A stretch of 64,000 bases of DNA. Origin: Enterococcus cecorum DSM 20682 = ATCC 43198. Its GTDB lineage: Bacteria; Bacillota; Bacilli; Lactobacillales; Enterococcaceae. Of this stretch, positions 39,236-48,323 are shown in pieces. The notes beneath the pieces are model-generated. The model was given only the letters and a program-made list of their open reading frames with translations. It was not told the DNA's origin and ran no database searches. The stretch lies in NCBI RefSeq assembly GCF_000407565.1, contig NZ_ASWI01000004.1, positions 824,001 through 888,000 of the forward strand, read 5' to 3'. The translations under genes were made by a program, and so were the position numbers. Every line of letters starts with the position of its first letter. The first letter of the stretch is position 1.

Positions 39236-40432
39236 ATGAAGAAAATAAATGGAAATATTGCAAGTCCTAAAGGTTTTAAAGCGGATGGTATCCATTGTGG
39301 GTTAAAAAGAAAGCGTAAAGATATCGGTTGGATTATTTCAACAGTCCCCGCTCAGTGTGCTGGCGTATTTACGACTAATCAAGTCAAAACAGCACCAGTA
39401 TTAGTGACAAAAGAAAAGCTCAAAAATAAATCCTTACAAGCAATTATTGTTAATTCAGGAAATGCCAATGCTTGCACAGGTAATCAAGGCTATCAAGATG
39501 CTATAACAATGTGTGAAAAAACCGCTGAACATTTAAATATTGACGCTGCTCAAGTCGCAGTTGCCTCTACAGGAATTATTGGCAAGCATTTACAGATGTT
39601 TCAAATCGAAGCTGGCTTAGAATTGTTGGCAAATAATCAAGACTGCGCTGCTGAAAATTTTCAAGAAGCAATTTTGACAACCGATACGTGTCAGAAGGTA
39701 AGTGCCTACCAAGAAGAAATTGATGGAAAAACAATCACAGTAGCAGGTTGTGCAAAAGGTTCAGGTATGATTCATCCAAATATGGCTACCATGCTTAGTT
39801 TTATTACCACTGATGCGAATATTTCCAGTGATTTACTACAAGAATTACTAAGTGAGCTGACTGAAATTACTTTTAATCAAATTACTGTGGATGGCGATAC
39901 TTCCACAAATGATATGGTACTTGTCTTAGCAAATGGTGAGGCGAAAAATGCTGAAATACAAAAAGGGTCGCTAGCCTACCAACAATTCAAAAATGTTTTA
40001 CAAGCTGTTTTCACCGATTTAGCAAAATCAATTGCTAAAGATGGTGAGGGAGCAACGAAACTGATTGAGGTTCAAGTTGAAAATGCCGTAGATGAATACT
40101 CTGCACGTATGCTTGCAAAATCAGTTGTCGGTTCAAGTTTGGTCAAAAGTGCAATATTTGGTCAAGATCCAAATTGGGGAAGAATCCTATGTGCGTTGGG
40201 CTATAGCGGCATCGATTTTGACAGTAATCAAATTGAAATATATTTGGAAGATACGCTAGTTTTTGCCTTTGGTGTACCAACAGATTTTTCAGCTGATCAA
40301 CTGAGTGAAAAATTAAAACAAGCAGAGATCACGATTAAAGTCAACATGCATGATGGAGTTGCGCAAGGAAAAGCTTGGGGATGCGATTTGACTTATGGAT
40401 ATGTCAAAATCAATGCATTGTACCACACATAA
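39236..40432 (+). CDS. argJ: Glutamate N-acetyltransferase (ornithine acetyltransferase)
   Basis: Recycles the acetyl group from acetylornithine to glutamate; bifunctional forms also use acetyl-CoA. The 398-residue precursor has the self-cleavage site in GMIHPNMATML, where Thr becomes the new N terminus of the beta chain. ATG 39236 follows AGGAGAAGG; TTG 39230 overlaps the site. Presence of argJ without argA or argE nearby means a cyclic acetyl pathway. Confidence 0.95.
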   Translation: MKKINGNIASPKGFKADGIHCGLKRKRKDIGWIISTVPAQCAGVFTTNQVKTAPVLVTKEKLKNKSLQAIIVNSGNANACTGNQGYQDAITMCEKTAEHLNIDAAQVAVASTGIIGKHLQMFQIEAGLELLANNQDCAAENFQEAILTTDTCQKVSAYQEEIDGKTITVAGCAKGSGMIHPNMATMLSFITTDANISSDLLQELLSELTEITFNQITVDGDTSTNDMVLVLANGEAKNAEIQKGSLAYQQFKNVLQAVFTDLAKSIAKDGEGATKLIEVQVENAVDEYSARMLAKSVVGSSLVKSAIFGQDPNWGRILCALGYSGIDFDSNQIEIYLEDTLVFAFGVPTDFSADQLSEKLKQAEITIKVNMHDGVAQGKAWGCDLTYGYVKINALYHT

Positions 40433-40447
40433 TAGGAGGTCAGAATC

Positions 40448-41182
40448 ATGAAAACATATGTAGTTAAAATTGGTGGCGTTGCAAGTGATCAGCTTAATGC
40501 GCAATTTTTTTCAACCATACGTAAATGGCAAGCACAAGGAATTCAAATCGTCATTATTCATGGTGGTGGACATTATATCACTGAACTAATGGAACAATTT
40601 CAGATTAAACGCCAAATCAAAAACGGCTTAAGAGTAACGGATGAAACAACACTTGAGCTAACCAAAATGGCGCTATTAGGTCAAGTACAACCTAGATTAG
40701 TTTCCTTATTTCAAAAGGAAGGTTTGCAACCAGTGAGCCTTCATGCTGGTTGCGATCAACTCATACAGGGAAAAGTCATCAATTATGCGGAATTAGGTTA
40801 TGTTGGCCAAGTAACGGCAATCAATCATCAATTGTTAAAACTGCAAATGAATCATCGCAAAATACCTGTGATTGCTCCTCTAGGCATTACAAAAGACGGC
40901 CAATGGTTAAATATTAATGCTGATGAAGTCGCTTGTAAGATAGCAAGTAGTATTCAAGCGGATGAATTGTTTTTATTGACTGATGTGCCTGGAATTAAGG
41001 AAAACAATCAATGGTTGAAGCGTATCAATTTATCAAAGATTGAGATGCTCAAGAATCAGAATATCATTACTGGTGGCATGATTCCAAAATTAAATAGTGC
41101 AAAGTATGCCTTGCTACACGGTGTAAAAAGTGTGAATATTAATAATAATATTCATTGCTTTGGGACCAAAATTACTGCATAA
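40448..41182 (+). CDS. argB: Acetylglutamate kinase
   Basis: Phosphorylates N-acetylglutamate. The 244-residue amino-acid-kinase fold protein has VKIGGVAS, the IIHGGGHYI loop, and NINADEVACKIAS. It is short, without the N-terminal extension of arginine-inhibited kinases, so it may not be feedback-controlled; that is inference. AGGAGG precedes the ATG. Last gene of the operon, ending at a terminator shared with the opposite strand. Confidence 0.94.
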   Translation: MKTYVVKIGGVASDQLNAQFFSTIRKWQAQGIQIVIIHGGGHYITELMEQFQIKRQIKNGLRVTDETTLELTKMALLGQVQPRLVSLFQKEGLQPVSLHAGCDQLIQGKVINYAELGYVGQVTAINHQLLKLQMNHRKIPVIAPLGITKDGQWLNINADEVACKIASSIQADELFLLTDVPGIKENNQWLKRINLSKIEMLKNQNIITGGMIPKLNSAKYALLHGVKSVNINNNIHCFGTKITA

Positions 41183-41184
41183 AA

Positions 41185-41215
41185 AGTGGGGTAGGAAAAT
41201 TTCCTAACCCCATTT
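41185..41215 (+). terminator. Bidirectional terminator between argB and sdaAA
   Basis: Inverted repeat around TGGGGTAGGAAA/TTTCCTAACCCCA with A-rich left and T-rich right flanks, lying between two convergent genes, so it can serve both. Confidence 0.82.
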
Positions 41216-41217
41216 TC

Positions 41218-42093
41218 TTATTTTGTTTGTCTTTCTAGAATTTCTTTTTGCAATTTTAATCCAGTCGGACTCGTTGCTAAGCCACCTTCTGCAGTTTCTT
41301 TAAAAATAGATGGCATTTGACGACCCACGCGATACATCGTGGCTACAACTTCATCTGGTGGAATTACACTTTGTATTCCTGCTAGAGCCATATCTGCTGA
41401 AATCATCGCTTGACTCGCACCTAATGCATTTCTTTTCACACAAGGGACTTCGACTAAACCCGCGACTGGATCACAAATTAAGCCTAACATATTTTTTAAG
41501 GTAATCGCTAAGGCATGAGCTGCTTGTTGCGCTGAGCCACCTTTTAAACAAACTAAAGCTGCGGAAGCCATCGCACTTGCAGAGCCAACTTCAGCCTGAC
41601 AGCCACCTTCAGCACCAGCAATCGAAGCGTTATTCGCAATCACTAATCCAAAAGCACCAGCAGTAAATAAGTAATCTAATTGTTGGTGTTCAGTTAATTG
41701 CAAGCTTTCACTAACAGCCATCAATACACCAGGAACAATCCCAGCACTACCAGCAGTAGGAGTGGCACAAATTAAGCCCATCTTCGCATTAACTTCATTT
41801 ACCGCAATCGCATTACGCACGGCACCTAAAATTGTCGAACCTGAGTAAATATCACCTTTTAAAATATAATCATTTAGCTTGGTCGCGTCTTTTCCTGTTA
41901 ACCCGGTAACAGAGGTAACGCCATCAATTCCTTGCTGAACAGAATGCTTCATCACTTCCAAATTTTTCTTCATTAAAGCAATAATTTGTTCTCTAGAGCG
42001 TCCGGTTAATTCAATCTCTGTGGCAATCATTAATTCAGCCACACTTTTATAATTCTTACTTTGTTGAATAATATCTTCAATTGAATAAAACAT
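41218..42093 (-). CDS. sdaAA: L-serine dehydratase, alpha subunit
   Basis: Iron-sulfur subunit of the enzyme that deaminates serine to pyruvate and ammonia. The 291-residue protein carries conserved glycine-rich blocks (TPTAGSAGIVPGVL, GAEGGCQAEVGSASAMA) and the cysteines in CDPVAGLVEVPCVKRN that help hold the [4Fe-4S] cluster. The start is the ATG complementary to 42091-42093, with AGGAGG 7 bases upstream; a longer frame begins inside the beta subunit gene. Downstream of sdaAB in one operon. Confidence 0.95.
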   Translation of the reverse strand: MFYSIEDIIQQSKNYKSVAELMIATEIELTGRSREQIIALMKKNLEVMKHSVQQGIDGVTSVTGLTGKDATKLNDYILKGDIYSGSTILGAVRNAIAVNEVNAKMGLICATPTAGSAGIVPGVLMAVSESLQLTEHQQLDYLFTAGAFGLVIANNASIAGAEGGCQAEVGSASAMASAALVCLKGGSAQQAAHALAITLKNMLGLICDPVAGLVEVPCVKRNALGASQAMISADMALAGIQSVIPPDEVVATMYRVGRQMPSIFKETAEGGLATSPTGLKLQKEILERQTK

Positions 42094-42103
42094 GCAAATC
42101 CTC

Positions 42104-42769
42104 CTAATCAAAATAGGTCACAGAATCAATGTGTGACAATTGACGTAGTTTTTGGCAAATATCTGGATGGCGCTCATCAATTTCAATAATCATAATTGCT
42201 TTTTCACCTTTAGACTCACGCGTAACAGTCATCGTACCAATATTTACATTCATATCAGATAATAGTTTTGTTACTTGAGCAATAATACCTGGCACATCTT
42301 GATGGACGGTAATAATCGTAGGCGTTCCCATTGTTAATGAAATCTTAAAGCCATCCAACTCAGAAATTTGGATATTTCCGCCACCAATGGAAATACCAGT
42401 TACAGTCATTTGACGTTTTCCTTTTTTTAGCAACATTTTAACTAAATTTGGATGCTCAGCTTTTTCTTTTTTAGGCACGAATAGTACTTCCATGCCATTT
42501 TCATGAGCAATTTTCAATGAATCACTTAATCTTTCATCATCAGGCTCCATCCCTAATAATCCACCAACAAGGGCAATATCAGTTCCATGGCCACGATAGG
42601 TTTTGGCAAAGGATTCAAATAGAAAAATATCGACACTCTCTGGTTGTTCGCCAAAAATAGTTCTTACAATTTTTCCAATGCGTGCAGCCCCTGCCGTATG
42701 AGAGCTACTTGGTCCAACCATGACCGGTCCAATAATATCAAAAACGCTACGATACTTTAAATGTTCCAT
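42104..42769 (-). CDS. sdaAB: L-serine dehydratase, beta subunit
   Basis: Partner subunit of 221 residues: FDIIGPVMVGPSSSHTAGAARIG at the N terminus and a C-terminal ACT domain (PGIIAQVTKLLSDMNVNIGTM), which may sense serine. AAAGGAG precedes the start. It lies first, ten bases before sdaAA. The promoter region at 42802-42807 (minus) has TATACT with a TG extension. Confidence 0.95.
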   Translation of the reverse strand: MEHLKYRSVFDIIGPVMVGPSSSHTAGAARIGKIVRTIFGEQPESVDIFLFESFAKTYRGHGTDIALVGGLLGMEPDDERLSDSLKIAHENGMEVLFVPKKEKAEHPNLVKMLLKKGKRQMTVTGISIGGGNIQISELDGFKISLTMGTPTIITVHQDVPGIIAQVTKLLSDMNVNIGTMTVTRESKGEKAIMIIEIDERHPDICQKLRQLSHIDSVTYFD

Positions 42770-42801
42770 AACGAAAATCTCCTTTATATTTCAGTTTTAT
42801 T

Positions 42802-42831
42802 AGTATAACACAACATAATCAAAATGTTTAA
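42802..42831 (-). promoter_or_regulatory. sdaAB-sdaAA promoter
   Basis: Read on the minus strand: TTAAAC, 18-base spacer, TGT-TATACT, the -10 hexamer complementary to 42802-42807, about 30 bases before the start codon. Confidence 0.6.
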
Positions 42832-42941
42832 TGATGTGAAAAATTTTAGCAAACCTTTGATATTTCCTAATTTTATATCATTGGAAACACAAGGTTAGAC
42901 AAGAAAAGGAGAAGCATACATAGCAACATAAGATAACTAAA

Positions 42942-43592
42942 TTAGTGAATATGAATTTTAAAGTTTTTGAAATACTGAATGCTTGTTTTTTTTGCTCGTA
43001 AATAGGCATATACACTAGCAATCAAACTACCACAAGTATTAACAAATAAATCGCCCATGGTATCAAGTAATGCTTTACGTCCAATTAAAGGTTGCCCATG
43101 AAATAGGTAACGTTGTAAATTCAGTCCTAAAAATTGATCACATAGAAATTCCCAAAATTCCCATAAAACCCCACACATCTGTGCAAACGCAAAACCAAAT
43201 ATCATAAAAAACCAAATAGAAGGGTATTGACTTCTTGACTTTTCTAGGAAATAGGTAAGAATGCCATATCCAAGAAAGGTTAATACAATTGGGCTACTGA
43301 AATGCAATAATTTATCATAATATTTAAAGTAAGAAATTAAATGTAAGCAAGTTCCTAAAAAGACCGAGATCAAGATGAAGAACCAATACATAAAAATCAA
43401 TTCATTCGGAAAAGAGATTTTAAACCATTTTTTAAATAGGAAAGGGGCATAAATCAGAATAATCCCTAATAAGCCCTCAATAATAAAAATGATACCTGAT
43501 TTCATACTCACTTTTTGAAAAATACATTCATACACATTAAAAGCTACGATAATGAATGCGATGAATGTATATCCTTTTAAAATTTTTCTCAT
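42942..43592 (-). CDS. Multi-spanning membrane protein of unknown function
   Basis: A 216-residue protein with about six hydrophobic segments and a basic start (MRKILKGY). Conserved-looking polar spots inside the membrane region are YYDKLLHFSSP, GVLWEFWEFLCDQ and LLDTMGDLFVNTCGS, a pattern like DUF2238/YjdF-type membrane proteins, whose function is unknown. Start at 43592 with GGAGG about 8 bases upstream. It stands alone between the sda genes and the divergent sucrose regulator. Confidence 0.72.
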   Translation of the reverse strand: MRKILKGYTFIAFIIVAFNVYECIFQKVSMKSGIIFIIEGLLGIILIYAPFLFKKWFKISFPNELIFMYWFFILISVFLGTCLHLISYFKYYDKLLHFSSPIVLTFLGYGILTYFLEKSRSQYPSIWFFMIFGFAFAQMCGVLWEFWEFLCDQFLGLNLQRYLFHGQPLIGRKALLDTMGDLFVNTCGSLIASVYAYLRAKKTSIQYFKNFKIHIH

Positions 43593-43661
43593 GATACTTA
43601 CCTCCGTTCACTCAAATTATAGCACAACTGATGAATAATGTTTTAATCTGAAGACAATATT

Positions 43662-43670
43662 TGTTATAAT
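43662..43670 (+). promoter_or_regulatory. scrR promoter, extended -10
   Basis: TGT-TATAAT (43662-43670), 34 bases before the start of the LacI-type gene; -35 weak. Confidence 0.6.
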
Positions 43671-43703
43671 ACATTCATGTAATGAAAATTTGTGAGGGGT
43701 CTT

Positions 43704-44690
43704 ATGGTAACAATTAATCAAATCGCTCAAGAAGCAAAAGTATCAAAAAGTACGGTTTCGAGATATCTAAATGAAGGATATGTAAGTAAAGAAACCGCAA
43801 AAAAAATTGAAAAAGTGATACAAAAATACAATTATACACCTAACGAATTTGCCCGGAATTTAAAGGCACAAAGAAGTAATTTCACTGGTGTCATTATTCC
43901 TCGTTTAGATTCACCTTCTGTAGTGCGTATGCTTTCTGGATTAGAAAAGAGCGAACGAGAATGTGGACGACAAATCATGATGGTTAATTCAGAACTAAGC
44001 ATCGAACGTGAAATTGAAAGTTTATATAATTTACAACAAAACAAAATCGCTGCAATCGTATTAATGGCCGTGGCTATCACAGATGAACACGTGAAAGCAA
44101 TCAATAAAATCAAAACACCAGTACTTGTGCTAGGACAAAAAGATCGTCGTTTAATTACTTTAACACAAGATAATTACTTTGCAGGTCGACAAATGGCACT
44201 AGGTTTAAATAAATATGGACATAAAAAAATTGCTTATGTCGGTGTTGGTCCTCACGATATTGAAGTAGGGGTTCGTCGTAAACAAGGGGTTATAGATGGC
44301 CTAAAAGAAAGCGGGATATCCACCGTAAAAGAGTATGAAACGACATTTATGGTGAATGATTCCTACAAGCTAGGACTAGAAATATTGCCAAAAAATGATG
44401 AAACCTTATATATTTGTGCTACAGATAATATTGCCATCGGTCTAATTAAAGCAGCGAACCAATTAGGTATAGCTATTGGGAAACAAATTTCTTTTGCTGG
44501 CTTTGGTGGTCATGATACAGGAGAATATGTTTATCCAACTTTGACAACGGTGGACTTACATTATGAGAAACTAGGGATATTAGCTTCAAAATGCGTAGAT
44601 ATTATGTTGAAAAAACAACCCATTCCCGAAACAACAACCATTGCTACAGAAATGATTCATCGTGGTAGCGTTGGATATTACCATGAATAG
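43704..44690 (+). CDS. scrR: LacI-family sucrose operon repressor
   Basis: A 328-residue repressor with an N-terminal LacI helix-turn-helix (VTINQIAQEAKVSKSTVSRYLNEG) and a periplasmic-binding-like sugar domain. It lies just before a sucrose transporter and hydrolase, so it most likely senses a sucrose-derived ligand. ATG 43704 follows GAGGGG; GTG 43692 overlaps that site. Two related operators lie in front of scrA. Confidence 0.88.
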   Translation: MVTINQIAQEAKVSKSTVSRYLNEGYVSKETAKKIEKVIQKYNYTPNEFARNLKAQRSNFTGVIIPRLDSPSVVRMLSGLEKSERECGRQIMMVNSELSIEREIESLYNLQQNKIAAIVLMAVAITDEHVKAINKIKTPVLVLGQKDRRLITLTQDNYFAGRQMALGLNKYGHKKIAYVGVGPHDIEVGVRRKQGVIDGLKESGISTVKEYETTFMVNDSYKLGLEILPKNDETLYICATDNIAIGLIKAANQLGIAIGKQISFAGFGGHDTGEYVYPTLTTVDLHYEKLGILASKCVDIMLKKQPIPETTTIATEMIHRGSVGYYHE

Positions 44691-44692
44691 TC

Positions 44693-44734
44693 AAAAAAGA
44701 AGAAAGTAAAGAATGCCGCTTTCTTCTTTTTTTT
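44693..44734 (+). terminator. Terminator after scrR
   Basis: Arms AAAAGAAGAAAG (44695-44706) and CTTTCTTCTTTT (44719-44730) plus T run. Confidence 0.82.
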
Positions 44735-44760
44735 GGATTTTTTTTTAAAAAAAATCCAAA
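44732..44760. repeat. AT palindrome behind the scrR terminator
   Basis: GGA, nine Ts, eight As, TCC: a near-perfect palindrome just upstream of the scrA -35 box. Its A-tract is placed where an UP element would boost the promoter; it could also act as a second, minus-strand stop signal. Confidence 0.5.
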
Positions 44761-44767
44761 AAAATGA

Positions 44768-44796
44768 TTGACAACGATTTCAATCATGTGTATACT
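44768..44796 (+). promoter_or_regulatory. scrAB promoter with cre-like site
   Basis: -35 TTGACA (44768-44773), 17-base spacer, -10 TATACT (44791-44796). TGACAACGATTTCA (44769-44782) differs in one base from the CcpA cre consensus TGNAANCGNTNNCA and covers the -35 and part of the spacer, as expected for carbon catabolite repression. Confidence 0.78.
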
Positions 44797-44813
44797 GAAA
44801 ACGTAAATAAGAG

Positions 44814-44875
44814 ACCGGTTCCACAAAATAAAAGTTCTGCTCTTATCTTATTTTTTTGATCTATGTGGGAACGGT
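44814..44875 (+). promoter_or_regulatory. Twin ScrR-like operators in inverted orientation
   Basis: ACCGGTTCCACA (44814-44825) and TGTGGGAACGGT (44864-44875) are close inverted copies of one motif, about 50 bases apart between the transcription start and scrA. They suit LacI-type binding with looping. In RNA the two could also pair as a leader hairpin. Confidence 0.65.
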
Positions 44876-44898
44876 ACCGCAAAGAAAGGAAGAAAATA

Positions 44899-46293
44899 AT
44901 GGAAAATCGTGAAATTGCACAAGCGGTTATTGATGCTGTCGGTGGAAAGGAAAATATCAGAAGTGTTGCTCACTGTGCGACTCGTCTACGTTTAATGGTT
45001 ACTGACCAAGATAAAATCGACGGTAAGACAGTCGAAAACATCGAAAAAGTTAAAGGGGCTTTCTTTAACTCAGGTCAATATCAAATTATTTTTGGTACAG
45101 GTACAGTAAACAAAATTTATGATGAGGTCGTTGCATTAGGCGTTAGCGAATCATCTAAAGGTGAAATGAAAGCGGAAGCAGCCAAATCTGGGAATGTTTT
45201 CCAACGTATGATTCGTACCTTTGGTGATGTCTTCGTTCCTATTATTCCAGTTTTAGTTGCTACCGGGTTATTCATGGGGTTACGTGGCTTATTGACACAA
45301 CCAGAGATTCTGAGTATTTTTGGAATGACACCAAAGTCAATTGATCCGAACTTCTTACTTTATACTCAAGTGTTAACGGATACAGCTTTTGCCTTCTTAC
45401 CAGCTTTAGTTGCTTGGTCAACATTTAGAGTATTCGGTGGTAGCCCAGTTATCGGTATTGTATTAGGTTTGATGTTAGTTAACCCAGCTTTACCAAATGC
45501 TTATGAAGTTGCTTCTGGTGCTGCAAAACCAATTATGTTAATGGGATTCATTCCTATTGTTGGTTATCAAGGTACTGTATTACCTGCCTTCTTTGCTGCA
45601 TTACTTGGGGCGAAGTTAGAACAGCGTCTACGTAAAGTGATTCCTGATACTTTTGACTTGCTATTAACACCATTCTTAACACTATTAGTGATGAGTTTAC
45701 TTGGATTGTTAGCCATTGGACCAGTTTTCCATTCACTTGAAACAGTTGTCTTAAATGCTACTGAATTTGTATTAAACTTACCACTTGGGTTAGCAGGTCT
45801 CATTATCGGCTTTTTAAACCAATTAATCGTCGTAACAGGAGTTCACCACATCTTCAACTTCCTTGAAGTACAATTACTAGCAAATACTGGTAAAAATGCC
45901 TTCAACGCAATTGTCACATGTGCGATTGCTGCTCAAGGTGCTGCTTGTTTAGCTGTGGGTGTAAAAACAAAATCTGCAAAATTAAAAGCATTATGTTTTC
46001 CATCAGCATTATCAGCTTTCTTAGGAATTACTGAACCGGCCATTTTCGGGGTAAACTTAAGATATGTTAAACCTTTTGTTATGGGCTTAATCGGTGGTGC
46101 TGCAGGTGGTTTTGTTGCTAACATTTTAGGTTTAGCAGGTACAGGTATGTCTATCACTGTTATCCCTGGTACATTATTATACTTGAATGGTCAATTATTC
46201 CAATATTTATTAGCTAACTTAGTGGCAGTAGGTGTTGCTTTTGCATTAACTTATACAATCGGTTATAGTGATAAAATGCAAGAGAACGCCTAA
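44899..46293 (+). CDS. scrA: PTS sucrose transporter EIIBC, without IIA domain
   Basis: Takes up sucrose and delivers sucrose-6-phosphate. The 464-residue protein has an EIIB domain (phosphorylated Cys in SVAHCATRLRLMV) and a ten-segment EIIC domain (from about residue 100). No IIA domain follows, so phosphate must come from a IIA protein coded elsewhere. ATG 44899 has AAGGAAG upstream; the frame from 44863 starts inside the operator. scrB begins 24 bases later. Confidence 0.93.
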   Translation: MENREIAQAVIDAVGGKENIRSVAHCATRLRLMVTDQDKIDGKTVENIEKVKGAFFNSGQYQIIFGTGTVNKIYDEVVALGVSESSKGEMKAEAAKSGNVFQRMIRTFGDVFVPIIPVLVATGLFMGLRGLLTQPEILSIFGMTPKSIDPNFLLYTQVLTDTAFAFLPALVAWSTFRVFGGSPVIGIVLGLMLVNPALPNAYEVASGAAKPIMLMGFIPIVGYQGTVLPAFFAALLGAKLEQRLRKVIPDTFDLLLTPFLTLLVMSLLGLLAIGPVFHSLETVVLNATEFVLNLPLGLAGLIIGFLNQLIVVTGVHHIFNFLEVQLLANTGKNAFNAIVTCAIAAQGAACLAVGVKTKSAKLKALCFPSALSAFLGITEPAIFGVNLRYVKPFVMGLIGGAAGGFVANILGLAGTGMSITVIPGTLLYLNGQLFQYLLANLVAVGVAFALTYTIGYSDKMQENA

Positions 46294-46317
46294 TAGAAAT
46301 TAGAAGGGAAATGTCAG

Positions 46318-47697
46318 ATGTTAGATGGAAATGTAAAAAATTCAAAATATCCTATTGGTTATCATATTACACCTTTAGCTGGTCTATTAAATGATCCAAA
46401 TGGTTTAGTAAAATTTGAAGGTATCTATCATGTGTTTTATCAATTAAATCCAACAGATACGATTCATAAAAATAAACACTGGGGGCACATCTACTCTGAA
46501 GACCTTATAACTTGGCATCGGGCGCCTATCGCTTTGGCACCCGATGCTTGGTATGATAAAGATGGGGTATATTCAGGTAGTGCAATTATTATCGAGAATC
46601 AATTACATCTTTATTATACAGGCAATGTCATTGATGAAGCAGGAGAAAAACATAGTTATCAATGTTTAGCAACTTCAGAAGATGGCTTTATCTTTGAAAA
46701 ACAAGGACCGATTTTTGAACATCCAAAAGGTTTTACGCGCCATGTCCGGGATCCAAAAGTTTGGTATGATGAAAAAGAGCGTTGTTATTATCTTGTTGTT
46801 GGCGCCCAAAGAGAAAATTTAACGGGGACAACTCTAATCTATCGTTCAGTTGATGCTAAACAATGGGAAAACTTAGGTGATTTAGTTATAAATCCAGATA
46901 TTCTTTCTCAAATCGGTTATATGTGGGAGTGCCCGGATTTAGTATTTATTGATAATCAAGCTGTTTTTATCTATTCACCTCAAGGAATTGAAGCACAAGG
47001 TCACCAATATCATAATATATATCAAACAGTTTATGCATTGGGAGAGTTTAATGAAGGGCATTTGCTGTTAGATGATGATATGCAAGAAGTTGACTTTGGA
47101 TTTGAATATTATGCCCCTCAAAGCTTTTATGATGGAGATAGAATTTTATCATATGGCTGGATGGGAATCACTCAACCGGAATTTGAAGCGAGCATGCCAA
47201 CAATTGAAGAAGGTTGGATTCACTGTTTGACAATCCCAAGAGAGTTAACACTAGACGGAAATAAATTATGCCAAAATCCTGCAAATGAAATCTATCAATT
47301 AAGAAATCAAGAAATTCAGCTATTGAATGGTACGCAAGAAATACAGTCATCTATGATTGAGCTTATCTGCGAAAAAGAAGTTCAAGAAGATTTTAATATT
47401 AAGATTGATGACGTTTTCACTTTAGCATATCAAGCAGACACCCATGAAATAACTTTGATACGAAAAAACTGGTATACAAATGAGAATGAATACCGTAAAG
47501 TTACCCTTGATGAACCTTTACAAAATTTTGACTGGTTTATCGATGGTTCGGTAAGTGAACTATTTGTAAATTCGGGTAGATATGTGGCAAGTGCACGTCT
47601 TTTTAATTCAACTTATGCTCATTCAAAGAAAATTGAAATGACATCCGCACAGTCATTTGTTAAAGGTTATCAATTAAATGCAATGAATGTTCATTAA
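46318..47697 (+). CDS. scrB: Sucrose-6-phosphate hydrolase (GH32)
   Basis: Splits sucrose-6-phosphate into glucose-6-phosphate and fructose. The 459-residue GH32 enzyme has the nucleophile in LLNDPNGLV, the RDPKVW motif and the acid/base Glu in MWECPDLVF, followed by a C-terminal beta-sandwich. No signal peptide, so it acts inside the cell on the product of scrA. AAGGGA precedes the ATG. Confidence 0.95.
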   Translation: MLDGNVKNSKYPIGYHITPLAGLLNDPNGLVKFEGIYHVFYQLNPTDTIHKNKHWGHIYSEDLITWHRAPIALAPDAWYDKDGVYSGSAIIIENQLHLYYTGNVIDEAGEKHSYQCLATSEDGFIFEKQGPIFEHPKGFTRHVRDPKVWYDEKERCYYLVVGAQRENLTGTTLIYRSVDAKQWENLGDLVINPDILSQIGYMWECPDLVFIDNQAVFIYSPQGIEAQGHQYHNIYQTVYALGEFNEGHLLLDDDMQEVDFGFEYYAPQSFYDGDRILSYGWMGITQPEFEASMPTIEEGWIHCLTIPRELTLDGNKLCQNPANEIYQLRNQEIQLLNGTQEIQSSMIELICEKEVQEDFNIKIDDVFTLAYQADTHEITLIRKNWYTNENEYRKVTLDEPLQNFDWFIDGSVSELFVNSGRYVASARLFNSTYAHSKKIEMTSAQSFVKGYQLNAMNVH

Positions 47698-47701
47698 TCT
47701 G

Positions 47702-47738
47702 AAATGGTTTTAGTCTTGTACTAGAACCATTTTATTTT
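47702..47738 (+). terminator. Terminator after scrB
   Basis: Arms AAATGGTTTTAG (47702-47713) and CTAGAACCATTT (47721-47732, one G-T pair), then TTATTTTT. Confidence 0.82.
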
Positions 47739-47764
47739 TATAATTAGGAACGAGGAGGGATAAA

Positions 47765-48280
47765 ATGCAACTAAGATTAGCACAATTAGAGGATCTATCA
47801 GACATTTTACCCATTTATGAATCAGCTATCCAATTACTGGCCAAACAAAGTTCTACTCAATGGCAAGATGGTTATGGACCAACAAAAGAAAATATTCAGG
47901 TTAATATTTTGAATCAGGAACTATATTTATTAATCAATGATAGCCAAATTGTGGCGCTGGGAACATTACAAGCTGGTGTTGATCCGGTGTATTCTGCCAT
48001 TATTGGTCAATGGAAGGGGACAAATAACTATTTATCGATTCATCGTATCTCTGTTAATCCATTGGTTCGACAAAAAGGCTACGCGAAAAAGCTGCTTCAA
48101 GCATTGATTTTACAAGGAAGAAAATTTGAGTATCATGATTTTCGAATTGATACACATCGACTCAATATAGGTATGCAAAAAGCTATTTTAGATACTGGAT
48201 TTCAATTTTGCGGTGAGATTTACTTCCCAATCCCTGATGGACACCGTTACGCTTATCAGTTATATGACAAGGTTGATTAA
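47765..48280 (+). CDS. GNAT family acetyltransferase
   Basis: A 171-residue N-acetyltransferase fold: LRLAQLEDLSDILPIYESA at the start and the acetyl-CoA loop HRISVNPLVRQKGYAKKLL in the middle, ending in a beta strand typical of GNAT (FQFCGEIYFPIPDGHRYAYQ). Substrate unknown. GAGGAGGG precedes ATG 47765. Confidence 0.85.
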   Translation: MQLRLAQLEDLSDILPIYESAIQLLAKQSSTQWQDGYGPTKENIQVNILNQELYLLINDSQIVALGTLQAGVDPVYSAIIGQWKGTNNYLSIHRISVNPLVRQKGYAKKLLQALILQGRKFEYHDFRIDTHRLNIGMQKAILDTGFQFCGEIYFPIPDGHRYAYQLYDKVD

Positions 48281-48323
48281 TACTTGAAATATTGTTAATA
48301 TAAGAAGGTAAGGACGGTGCAAT

